A DNA stretch of 64,000 nucleotides from contig CM073197.1 of assembly GCA_037042915.1 (NCBI GenBank), forward strand, positions 1,116,001 to 1,180,000. The letters run 5' to 3'. The stretch comes from Auricularia sp. M13 (Eukaryota > Basidiomycota > Agaricomycetes > Auriculariales > Auriculariaceae). Each line of letters begins with the position of its first letter. Positions within the stretch are counted from its first letter, which is position 1. The position numbers and the translations under genes are program-made. This document shows positions 22,004 through 31,940 of this stretch, piece after piece. Below the pieces are notes generated by a model. That model was not told the origin of the DNA. It made no database searches and worked only from the letters and a program-made list of their open reading frames with translations.

Positions 22004-24077
22004 TCATCCATGCCGGCGCGTGCCCCGCGTAGAGCGCTGCGGCGACGACGCCTCGCGTTCCGCGAATTCGCGCAGCATGGAGCGATCGATGTGGTTCACG
22101 TAGTATGTCCCTGCGGACGACCAGTCAACATGCGGAAGCATAGAATGCGATCGGATGCGACGTACCTCCTTTGACGGACCAGGACACAGTACCGGGACGG
22201 AACTCCCTCTCCTCAGCCCGCAGAATCGCTATAGGCGTTTCGGCCTGCAAGAGGGTCAGTATGATACGGAACGCGGGGAGCATAACGTACGTTATGCTGG
22301 GTCAATCTGAAGTTGTGTGGCACGAAGGACTTGAGCGATACGACTACCGCGCCCTCCTTCATGTCCAAGAACAGCCGCGAAAGCTCTTCATTGACTGCGC
22401 CGAGCCGGTCAGCGAATGAAGATGAGGACGAATGGAGGTCAACACGCACGCTGCGGTGCGAACGCATAGTTGTTGACGAGCACGACGTCCGCGCTCTGCA
22501 GATGCCGCGACAGGTTGACCTCGCGGAAGTCGCCCTCGATCATCTCCGCGGCGCCCATGTTCAGCCCCCAAAGCCGTAACCGGTCCTGCATCTGCTCGAG
22601 CTGCGAGCGCGCGAGGTCGGCCGGCTTCTCCATGCACTCGATGCCTGCGGCCGTGCAGCCCGCTTGCAGCGCGGCCTGTAGCACGACGTTGCCGACGCCG
22701 CATCCCAGGTCGAGGAAATGCGATCCGGGCTTTAAATTGGTGAAGTGCACGATGTCGGAGATGAAGTTGGGCATGAGCTCGCCGTAGACGTTGCTCGTCC
22801 AGGCGGTATATTGCTTGACTTCCTTGATACGGGGTCCGACAGAGCGCTGGTAAGTCTGCTCGATGATGACCTTGCACACTTTTGGGTGCACGCCTGGCCA
22901 GCGCTTGACGTTCTCCATGAGCGGGTTCGACCCGTTGGGCCCGGACGTCTTGAGCTCGCGCAGCAGGCGCGAAACCGTATTGACAAGCTCGACAAATAAC
23001 GGGCCGTCACGCTTGTTAAACGCGCGAGAGATGCCGCGCAGCAGGTCGCCATGCGGGAGCGCGGTCCGAGATGAGCCGGGCGACGACGGCGGCGATGGTG
23101 GCTCCGGAATGGGGTCGGACGGGTGGCAGAACGGGTTCATGTCCGTCGGCAGGACAATCTGCGACGGGTGCGTCCCGAAGATGGCGGCCTGCTCCGGTGT
23201 CAAGAAGTCTGCGCAAGGGTACGTGTCAGGCTGTGCGATGGCGAAGACGCGCAGAACGGTGACGCACACTCGATGATGGTGTGGATGGCGCTGCGGAGGT
23301 CAAAGATGGGGTTGTAGTGATCACGGTCCTTGGGCTGCAGGAGGATGAACCTGAAAACAATAGTCAGGAAGGTGGCCACAATGGAGATTTTTTCAAATGA
23401 CTTTTCTGAAGCCCCCGTGTTCGGGTACTCGAGCTCGATTGTCGGCGGGCCACCTGGCGCGTTGGGCTCAAAAGTCATGTCGGTTGGGTCGTTGGGGTTA
23501 ATAAAATCTGGCAAAAACGCGTGAATTCACGGCAAAATAACGCGTTTTTGGCAGCCTTACACGACTTGTAGGACGGGAAAAGTTTCTCGACGACGTCCGC
23601 AGCGCTATAAGGGCGCACATCGCCATCGAGCTCCGTGCCGCACGGCCGTGGAATGGGAGCCTCCAGGGAGCCAAAAGGCGGCGCGGGCGTTGCAGACTTC
23701 GAGGACGACGCGCTCCGAATAATGGGCGTGGCACGGCGCGACTTGGCTGGCGACGACGCCGAGCTCGATGCGGACGGCGAGCGCGACTTCTTGCCTACCG
23801 ACGCGACTTTTGCCTTCTTGGCTGGCATACTGGCTTCAGGCGGTGATTCCGACTTGCGTTTCTTGCTAAGAGCAAGCGGCGCAATGGGCGGCGGCGCAGG
23901 AGGGCGGTCAAGCTGAGGCTTCCAGCCGGGCGGGTAAACGAGCTTCGGCGGCGGGCCTGGCTTTTTCGCGCTCGGATCCTTGGGCACGTAGATGACGCGC
24001 GTCACGACGGCCGACTTGGTCTTCGTCGTCGTCGTCGCCGTCGACGAGCGGCTAGAGCTGGCCCAGAACGAGCTCAT
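22004..24077 (-). CDS. DOT1: Histone H3 lysine-79 methyltransferase DOT1
   Basis: Nucleosomal H3K79 methyltransferase. Seven exons join in phase to 584 residues: 23561-24077, 23402-23507, 23268-23350, 22450-23208, 22291-22394, 22166-22244, 22004-22110. A lysine/serine-rich N-terminal tail (KKRKSESPPEASMPAKKAK) probably binds DNA or nucleosomes. The DOT1 fold follows: VKQYTAWTSNVYGELMPNFI (the YGEL motif), the SAM loop HFLDLGCGVGNVVLQAAL, ECMEKPADLA, FREVNLSRHLQSADVVLVNNYAF and VVSLKSFVPHNFRLT. It ends TYYVNHIDRSMLREFAER plus a short Ser/Arg tail. Catalysis uses the NNY/F motif. No frame breaks. Confidence 0.96.
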
Positions 24078-24748
24078 CTGACTTGCGTGGCGACTTTGAG
24101 GGGCAGGGTAAACAGTTTACTTCCGAATCCGCTGCGCCTCCCCCGCGCTTTTGTACTGCGCTGCACAGCCCGCGCTATGGTCTGACTTGCTCGCACAACA
24201 CGCTCCCACCAGCCTGCTTCAGTTGCCAGAACGCGTCCCTCCCGCGCGCCCACGCCGGCCTAGCCGAGCCCTCGTTGATACCCGACGGCGACACGACGCG
24301 TACACTGCACGCGTAATTCTGTCTCCGTTACATACGCGCGTCGCGAGACCCTGTCCTTCCCCCTCGACCTCTCAATCTTGTTTTCCCTCCAGCTTGAGCC
24401 CGGCCCAAGCATTATGTTCAGCCCTCGAACCAAGCACAATTGAGAATGTCGATGATACGCATCTATGCATTGTCCCCGTGGGCAACCGAATCCTGAAACA
24501 CCTCAGAGGAAGTCGTCATGCATCATCAGAAGCGCAATGACCGCAAACCCCGCATAATCACAAAAGGGATTGCATGCCCGGAGTGCAAAAAGCCACGTTG
24601 ACCGTGGCACGTGAGTTCCCGAGGGAGTCGAGGGAACCTCCTTTCCCCCTGCCTCTGCCAAACATGACATGCGTCCGGATAAAGCGACACTGGCCCAGAC
24701 TGTGCCGGGCCACGATTGTGCAGACTGTACTGCTTATAGTGCAGGTGA
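24078..24748. promoter_or_regulatory. DOT1 upstream region and SDO1 3' flank
   Basis: This is the 5' side of DOT1 and the 3' side of SDO1, both on the minus strand. No gene was recognised and no clear TATA box seen. Confidence 0.4.
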
Positions 24749-26030
24749 TTATGTCGAAGCAACAGTTGCACTTGCATTCAATGCAAGTGTCTCCGTCCGG
24801 CCGCGGCCTCTCGATTCTTTCTGCAGGAGGTCATTTATCGTTTTGAGCTGGCCCGGATCGATGAGCATGATCTGTCGGAAATCGTAAGTTTACCAGCAAC
24901 ATCCACAGGAAGTCACATACCGCATCCCACTCCTCTCCAAGAGAAGTCTCCTTCTCGACCTGCTCCGCGCACTCCAATATCCGCTTCCGCAGTTCCTCAT
25001 CCGTCATGGTCGACTTGGTGGCTGCAGGTGCAAGCGTCTTCTTGCTCTTTGCCGCAGGCGCAGGCGCGTCGAGCTCTGTAGGCTCCTTGTGTTTGCCCTT
25101 TGCAGCCTTCTTCGCCTTCCCGCGCTTATGCCGTCCATCATCTGAATCGTCGTCCAGTTGCAGACTCGCAGCCGCGGCAGCAAGATCGAGATCGCGCTGC
25201 CGCGACTTGGCCTTGGCCTTACCGCGTTTGGGGCGACCGTCTTCAGAATCAGAGTCGGGCGCAGGCGACGCAGCGAGCTTCGGTTCGTCACGCTGGAGTG
25301 GCACCACGGGCGGAGTGGCAGAGACAGCAGCTGCGAGCACAACGCGGATGCGCATGCGTGCACGCTGCAGCGGTAGCTTGCTCTCTGTCTGGATTAGCTT
25401 GATGGCATCGTTAATCTGGTAGCGCTTGTCAGTATGTCTTCAGACTTTGCAGTTATTGCGCACGCACCTGCGCCTTTGCCGGCTTGCCCATCTTGACGCT
25501 GAACCCAGCATCGTGCATCGCCTTTTCAATGATAGCGACCGAGTATGGCCTGCCCGTGGACGGGTCGACGCACTTCTCGGCGACCTGCATTGCGATCTCC
25601 TTCCAGAGGTTTCCGAGCTCGTGTTCGCGCTCCTTCTCGCCCACCTGGAGCTCGCCTTTCTTCAGTATCTGAGCTGGATCAGCATTGCCGAATCGATAAA
25701 CTAAGCAAAAAAAATTCGACGGACCTCCTTGACGATGGCCTCGATGTCGCCGTGCCAAAGGCCTTGTTCAGGTCCTCGCTCTTTGCTACCTCGCCTTTGG
25801 ATACGTTCATGAAGACGTTGGCAATCTGGAGCACGTCGTCCAGGTCGGTCTCGACGCCCGTCCGCCATTCTTGCACTTTGTTCTTGTAGCATGCTATTTC
25901 GAACCGCTTCCCACCCTTCTTCAACCGCACGATTGACACATTCGTTAGCCTGAGCGAGCCTTCAGAAAATACGTGCAATAAAAGGGCGCATATCGCACTT
26001 AATCTGATTTGAGGGCTGCTGAACGAGCAT
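24749..26030 (-). CDS. SDO1: Ribosome maturation protein SDO1/SBDS with a large insertion
   Basis: Releases Tif6/eIF6 from pre-60S subunits together with Ria1/EFL1. Five exons: 25999-26030, 25725-25949, 25468-25668, 24921-25415, 24749-24871, about 358 residues; SBDS is usually near 250. The N-terminal FYSH domain is clear ([44 protein letters not shown]), then the helical domain ([21 protein letters not shown]) and the start of the ferredoxin-like domain ([14 protein letters not shown]). About 105 residues of Ala/Lys/Asp-rich sequence are inserted here, with two similar units ([30 protein letters not shown]), before [22 protein letters not shown] missing C at 25750-25751 breaks the frame in [11 protein letters not shown]. 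Confidence 0.92.
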
Positions 26031-26436
26031 CGTGGACGAGAGTAGGAGTCAGACAGGCGCTCGTGACGGATGTCGGAGCCGTAAGCGCGTCACCGCGGAC
26101 GCGGAGTTCAGAACACTTGTCTTACAGTCTTCCTGTCTTCATCGTGGGGTACCCCCACTCACCAATCTCTAACCATGCTTAGGCAATGTCAATGGACGCC
26201 AATATCGCACGGAAGCGAAATTCTTCGTCTCGGCTATCTCAGCTTGTGGGAGCATCGTCCATCTCGAACTGCTGAGTACAGCAGCTGCAGAAAAACTGGA
26301 CAGAATCGCTATCCATTCCGCGAAGAAGCTCTATTGAATTATGAGATGCAAGACGCTAGGAATTTGTACAGGTGCTTCGTACGCAGGCCGTTCCAATGGG
26401 CTAGTAAATGACAGTCGGGTGCTCCTAACCCCTGTT

Positions 26437-26775
26437 ATGGCTCTCCTTTCTACGACGCGTGCGCGCTGCGCGAGGACATCGAGGCGGCAATCAACGGGCT
26501 CGATGGCATGGATCCTAGGTGCGCGCTATCGTGCCACCCAATCCCCCCTTTCCTGATGCATGGTGGCCAGCTCTGTGACGGTACACATCCACCTTGACGT
26601 AATGAACAGTCTAGCGACCGCACAGCTCACAAATTCAACCAAGAAGAGCTCCAGCATTATTGGTCTTGGAGATTACTCAACCTTACTGCCGTTATCGGCG
26701 CACTTGTCTGGTCTCGTTTGGAGGAATGCGCGCACTTGGGGAAACTTACAGTATGTATACACAGTGCGACATATT
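26437..26775 (+). pseudogene. Unrecognised coding remnants
   Basis: Two exon-like stretches read well on the plus strand: YGSPFYDACALREDIEAAIN at about 26437-26520, and FNQEELQHYWSWRLLNLTAV running into GALVWSRLEECAHLGKLT up to about 26750. They have coding-like composition and are followed by GT dinucleotides, but I cannot join them in phase and no start is evident. They could be pieces of a decayed gene or of an unrecognised multi-exon gene. The rest of 26031-26877 shows nothing. Confidence 0.3.
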
Positions 26776-26877
26776 TCCGCGACATGTCATAGAATTCATT
26801 CGCATCTCAGGCTGACTGAAGCACGCGAGAAGATTCAATCCATCAGGGGGCTCGGATTCCCTTCTCAGGGTTGTAAT

Positions 26878-27020
26878 TAAGCCAATCTTTCCACCGGCTT
26901 GGGGAACGGCGTAGTGAAGAAGTTCGAGCGGTAAAGGAGTTCTGGGTGGCCATCCCTTTTGAGGCCGTCAATGTAGGATGTGAGCTCGTACGTGTCGGGG
27001 GTGTACGGGGAGACAAGTAT
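26878..27020 (-). pseudogene. C-terminal fragment of an agaricomycete-specific protein family
   Basis: One minus-strand frame reads ASDVILVSPYTPDTYELTSY, continues IDGLKRDGHPELLYRSNFFT and ends TPFPKPVERLA-stop. This resembles a recurrent uncharacterised agaricomycete family with a VSPYTPDTY motif, and is recognised from memory only. The upstream part of the family is not in frame and the usual downstream part is absent, so this is a truncated copy. Confidence 0.45.
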
Positions 27021-27501
27021 GACATCGCTGGCGACGGCAGCTGGCAACGGTGGTGTTGAGGGCTATCGTCCATGCTTTGGCGAGGCTGAGAAGTCTGTGC
27101 GCTGAAGAGCGAAGAGGGAAAGGCCTGAGCGGAAGGTGGGATGCTAGGCGGCGCTAGTAGGCCCGACGACGGAGGCAGGACAATATATAAGAGACAGCGA
27201 AGGGTCATATAGTAGCGTCACAACGGACTAGGAGTCGCTGTCGCACAGAAGGCCCAGCATCGTTCAGTTCAGCTCCAGTCGGTGTCCAAGTATGGTAAGA
27301 AGCTTTTAAAGATGTGTGCAGAATTGACCAATGAGAAATCATAACAACTCGGCATAGATTCTGGCGTAGTCGAATGTGTTTATGATGATAGAGTGGATGT
27401 TCTGTTTCAGCTGGTGTGTCAGAACGAGCGGCTGAGCCTGGCTGAGCGCCGAGCGGACTCCAAACCGCGTCACGACAACTTGAAGTCCTTTCCTTGCGAC
27501 C
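27021..27501. other. Upstream region of IES6
   Basis: No convincing exon on either strand. The right part precedes the IES6 start codon. Confidence 0.4.
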
Positions 27502-28178
27502 ATGCCACCGAAGAAAGTACGCAAGTCCGTTCCGGGCACAGATGGCACCAACACGCCGAGTGCAGCAGTGAGTCGCTGGACCGCGGACCATCTTAATCCT
27601 AAGCAAGCTGATCGTTGCAATAGACCCTCATTGAGTCGCACACGTACATGTACACTCCGCGTCCCTTCAAGAACCCGAATTACACCAAGAACGTCAACAG
27701 ACGAATGAAAAACTTCAAGTCCGTTCTGGCTGCCGAGCGCGAGCGCGAACGCGTCTTGCGCGAGCAGCAGCGCCAACAGATTGCGGATGGTGTCGAGAAC
27801 GTCGAGGAGGTTGCACCTACCTGTGCGTTGGTCGCCCGACCCTGCAGCATTGTGCTTATATTACTCTGGGAAGATCTTTCCATAGAAGCACCGCCGTCTG
27901 TTCTTCCCCAGCCGCATTACTGCGACATAACTGGACTTGAGGCGCGTTCCAGCAAACTACCGCGACCGTGGATGCATGCTGACCTGCATTCTTATAGGGA
28001 CCGTACACAGACCCTGCCACGGGCCTCCGCTACCATGACAAGAGCGTGTACGAATTTATCCGGGGCATGGCATGTTCATTCCATTGCCGTCCTAAATCGC
28101 ATGTTGACCGAGTTGCAGAATCCTGGAACGGAAAAGTTCTACCTTGCTGCTCGCGGCGTACACTCAATCGTCAAGTAA
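27502..28178 (+). CDS. IES6: INO80 complex subunit, Ies6-like (YL1 C-terminal domain)
   Basis: Small chromatin-remodelling subunit that pairs with Arp5 in INO80; 154 residues. Five exons join in phase: 27502-27567, 27624-27822, 27874-27941, 27998-28069, 28119-28178. The N-terminal segment PRPFKNPNYTKNVNRR is characteristic of Ies6, followed by an Arg/Glu-rich helix. The YL1_C domain reads IEAPPSVLPQPHYCDITGLE, GPYTDPATGLRYHDKSVYEF, and YLAARGVHSIVK at the end. Two introns appear to be GC-AG: the donor after 27941 is GCGCGT and after 28069 is GCATGT. Intron 2 ends in AAG (27873). The GC donors are the only choices that keep phase, but the second junction (IRGM/NPGTEK) is less certain. Confidence 0.88.
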
Positions 28179-28630
28179 ACCTGTGTGCGTAGATTCCGAC
28201 AGACCTCATCTCTTCTTGGTGTATCGATATTCGCCCAAATACCAAAATACCGTATACTGAACCCAATGGTGCCATCGGACCGAAACTGCTGTCTTCCCAG
28301 TCACTCGTCCTCATCGTCTTGATTCTCACGCCCCTGCAATCCGCTTCTTTCATTCAGCGGTAGCTCTCACGCGCTTCCGCAAACGTTTCTCACGAACGTC
28401 ACGTTCCCTTCGTAGCCGCGGGATCTATCTCGTTGCACTGCGCGCTGCGGGCCGTTGGGCGCTTCAGTGACAGCGCTCCGCCGATATCCATACTCACCTG
28501 TCTTCTACAGCGCGCACACCCCCGCATATTGCATGTGAACCACGTCACATGTCTTCCTCGCTGCAGCTTCTCGGCCTCAACGCTCCTCCGCAAGCGCATT
28601 TATTTCAGGCAGTCCCAGGCGCGTCATTCC
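28179..28630. promoter_or_regulatory. Upstream region of the GH3 gene
   Basis: This lies between the IES6 stop and the GH3 start. A pyrimidine-rich tract with CTTCC/CGTTCC stretches occurs shortly before the ATG; no TATA box was assigned. Confidence 0.35.
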
Positions 28631-31320
28631 ATGCCAGCCATGTCTCGTTCACGGTCGCTGAATCTTGGTCTGTTGATAGCAGCGCTCTCGCGGACGGCGC
28701 TCGGTGACTTCCCAGACTGCGTCAATGGCCCGCTGAAGGACAATCTCGTGTGCAACACGACGGCGAACTTCATGGACCGCGCGAAGGCTCTCATCGACGA
28801 GTTCACTACGGAAGAGCTCGTGAACAACACCGTTAACGGCTCTCCTGGCGTTCCGCGGCTGGGACTTCCGGCGTATCAGTGGTGGAGCGAGGCCTTGGTC
28901 AGTGCTCGCTTCAGGGTCTCTGGGATACCGCTCTGAACGACTGTGGGTCGCAGCACGGCGTCGCAGGAGCGAACCCCGGCGTGCACTTTGCGCCTGCGGG
29001 CGAAGATTTCGACCACGCGACATCGTTTCCCCCAGCCCATCCTCATGGGCGCGGCGTTCGACGACGAGCTGATACACGAGGTGGCCACCGTGATCAGCAC
29101 TGAGGCCGCGCATTCAACAACTTTGGGTTCTCCGGGATCGACTTCTTCACGCCGTTCGTCCATCCCTCGCACGTTCGCGCGTCGCTCCTTCTGATTCAGC
29201 TGCTACCAGAAACATCAACCCCTTCCGCGATCCGCGCTGGGGTCGCGGGCAAGAAACGCCGGGGGAGGACCCGCTACACATCTCGCGATATGTGTTCCAG
29301 CTCGTAACAGCTCTGCAAGGCGGATTGGGGCCGTCGCCATATTACAAGGTCCGTTTACTGCATATGCCCACTTCAGACATGCTGGACGCTGAGACGCTGT
29401 ACGACAGATCGTGGCCGACTGTAAGCACTTCGCAGGGTATGACCTCGAGTCATGGGAAGGCATCGACCGGTTCCACTTCGACGCCGTCATCAGCACTCAG
29501 GACCTCGCGGAATTCTACACGCCGTCGTTCCAGAGCTGCGTGCGCGATGCGAAGGTCGGCTCGGTTATGTGCAGCTACAATTCGGTCAACGGTGTGCCGG
29601 CTTGTGCCAGTTCGTATCTTCTGCAAGATATTGTTCGGGACTTCTATGGTCTCGGAGACGGCTGGATTACGTGCGTCTCGCTCGAGGCTCATGGCATTCC
29701 GCAGCGCCAGAAGACTGACCTGGTATCGTGGACAGGTCGGACTGCGACGCGGTACAGAATGTCTTTACGACACACAACTTCACGACGACGCAAGCCAATG
29801 CGTCAGCTATATCGCTCAAGGCCGGGACTGACGTCGACTGCGGCAATGTCTACGCACAGTCTCTTGGCGATGCTCTAGACCAAGGTCTTGTGGAGGAAGA
29901 CGATCTCAAGCAGGCGCTGGTCAGATTGTACGGGTCTCTGGTTCGGCAAGTAACATACCCTAACCCTCGAATTAATTTTTACTGACGGTTATCGCAGTAC
30001 GGGCTACTTCGATCCACCAGAACAACAGCCCTTCCGACAACTCGACTTTGACGACGTCGACACCCCGGCATCGCGCAGATTGGCGCTCCTCGCAGCCGAG
30101 GAGGGCATCGTGCTCATGAAGAACGATGGGCTCTTGCCCGTGTCTTCCAGGGACTTGCCCAATGTCGTCATGGTCGGCCCATGGGGCAACGCTACGACAA
30201 TGATGCAGGGCAACTACTTCGGCAACGCACCATACCTCGTCTCTCCGCGTCAAGGGTTCGTCGACGCTGGCTTCAACGTGACATTCTTCAACGGCACTGT
30301 TGGAACCAACGGCACTGACACCAGCGGCTTCGACGAGGCCGTTGCAGCGGCCGACTCAGCAGATTTGATTGTGTTTGTCGGCGGTCCCGACAACATCGTC
30401 GAGCGCGAGAGCCGCGACCGCATCAACATAACTTGGCCTGGCGTTCAGCTCGACTTAATCCAGGAGCTGGCAGGCGTAGGAAAACCGATGATCGTTTTGC
30501 AGATGGGCGGTGGTCAAGTCGACGACACCTGGCTCAAGGAGAGCGACGCGGTCAGTCCCAACATCGTATATTTTCCCGCGCACGGCTAACGAAGCTGTAG
30601 ATTAATGCCTTGGTCTGGGGAGGCTACCCAGGCCAGAGCGGCGGAACAGCACTCGCGAACATCGTCACTGGCAAGACGGCCCCAGCAGGTCGCCTTCCCA
30701 TCACCCAGTATCCCGCGGACTACATCGGCCTCCCAATGACCGACATGAACGTCCGTCCGAGCGAGAACTCCCCGGGGCGGACATACAAGTGGTTCACGGG
30801 AACACGTGCGTCCCTGTGAGAACGAGATCCAGCTTACATCTGACGAGCTGCCACAGCCGTCTTCGAATTTGGATTCGGCCTTCACTATTCCAAGTTTGAC
30901 TTTGCATGGGGCGAGGACCCGCCGACGTCGTTCGCCATCGCAGACCTCGTCGCGAACTCGAGCGCCAGCCACCTCGACCTTGCGCCGTTCCACACCTTCC
31001 AAGTCAACGTCACGAATCTGGGCCCAGTCTCTTCGGACTTCGTCGCCATGCTCTTCAGCAACACGACGGCGGGCCCTTCGCCAGCACCGCTGAAGGAGCT
31101 GGTCGGCTACACGCGTCTCAAGAACATCCCGGTCGGTGCAACTGCCACTGCGTCCATCCCCGTGACCCTGGGCATCATCGCGCGCGCAGATGAAAATGGC
31201 AACAGCGTCCTATTCCCCGGATCCTACTCTATCTGGCTTGATACGTCCGGCGAGATCATGCACGATTTCGAGCTGACGGGAGACGAGACTCAGATCCTCG
31301 CTTTTCCCCAGCCTTCCTGA
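28631..31320 (+). CDS. GH3 beta-xylosidase, secreted
   Basis: Exo-acting glycoside hydrolase family 3 enzyme releasing xylose from xylo-oligosaccharides; about 766 residues. Exons: 28631-28897, 28954-29153, 29210-29348, 29408-29670, 29736-29945, 29998-30550, 30601-30805, 30857-31320. A signal peptide ([16 protein letters not shown]) precedes FPDCVNGPL. Active-site motifs: [58 protein letters not shown], and the nucleophile Asp in WITSDCDAV, the beta-xylosidase form. A C-terminal fibronectin-III-like domain starts after GLHYSKFDF. Many N-glycosylation sites occur. Intron 29946-29997 is GC-AG with the consensus donor GCAAGT. Two opposite single-base breaks lie close together: an extra C in 29029-29033 and a missing C at 29106-29107. 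Confidence 0.95.
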
Positions 31321-31576
31321 TGAGTAGGGGTGGTTGTTATTGTTTTGTTGTTGCATAATTCCCGCTACTTTTGTAGTGGGTCTTAGCGTGTACTCCCAGT
31401 AACCCGACCTTCCCCCAGGACCTGCGTTACTAGCGTGTATGAAAAACCTGAGTTTTTTGTGGGTATCAGGCCGCACCATTTGATCCAGGTAACTTCACTG
31501 CCCTGATTGTCGGAACTGAAAATGGACGGCGAAGAATCAATGAACTAAAGTTAGGAGGATGCCTAGTTCAGCTACT

Positions 31577-31577
<1 letters not shown>

Positions 31578-31625
<48 letters not shown>
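31578..31625. repeat. 48-nt poly(A) tract
   Basis: An uninterrupted run of 48 A lies about 260 bases past the GH3 stop, followed by GTTAGTAAC repeated twice. It may be an assembly-sensitive homopolymer or the scar of an A-tailed insertion; no retroelement sequence is attached. Confidence 0.9.
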
Positions 31626-31628
<3 letters not shown>

Positions 31629-31674
31629 AGTAACAAAGTTAGTAACTTTCAGTAACTAACTGAGCGCTAGTGAA

Positions 31675-31860
31675 CTCGACCAATGGTCAAGCATTGCGCA
31701 ATCAAATGATTCGAAGCAATTGGGCATCAGGGAGCCTTTGTGCAGAGCGATTCGTTGCCCGGTCGTTGCATCCCAGGCGATAGGCAGTGGATAATTCATG
31801 CAGAAATGCCCACTTCGTCCTTGCCGGAGGGTCATCTGTGCCGATGAACAGGGCAGGTAT
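31675..31860 (-). pseudogene. Fragment paralogous to the 3' part of the gene at 34575-36706
   Basis: The minus strand reads YPLPIAWDATTGQRIA and CFESFDCAMLDHW, matching YPPPIAWDAMAGQRIA and CFQLFDGVMLDRL at about 36330-36440 on the plus strand. Only this block is present, so it is a detached, inverted fragment. It lies just downstream of the carboxypeptidase S gene, on the same strand. Confidence 0.55.
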
Positions 31861-31940
31861 CCCTGAGGTTGCTCAAAGAGGAATATTGTTTCATTGATGT
31901 TCAATGTGAATCATGCATTCTCACCGCATTTCGATGGTGC

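Noticed and set aside
22745-23276. Plus-strand frames across DOT1
   Set aside because: They are antisense shadows of the conserved methyltransferase domain.
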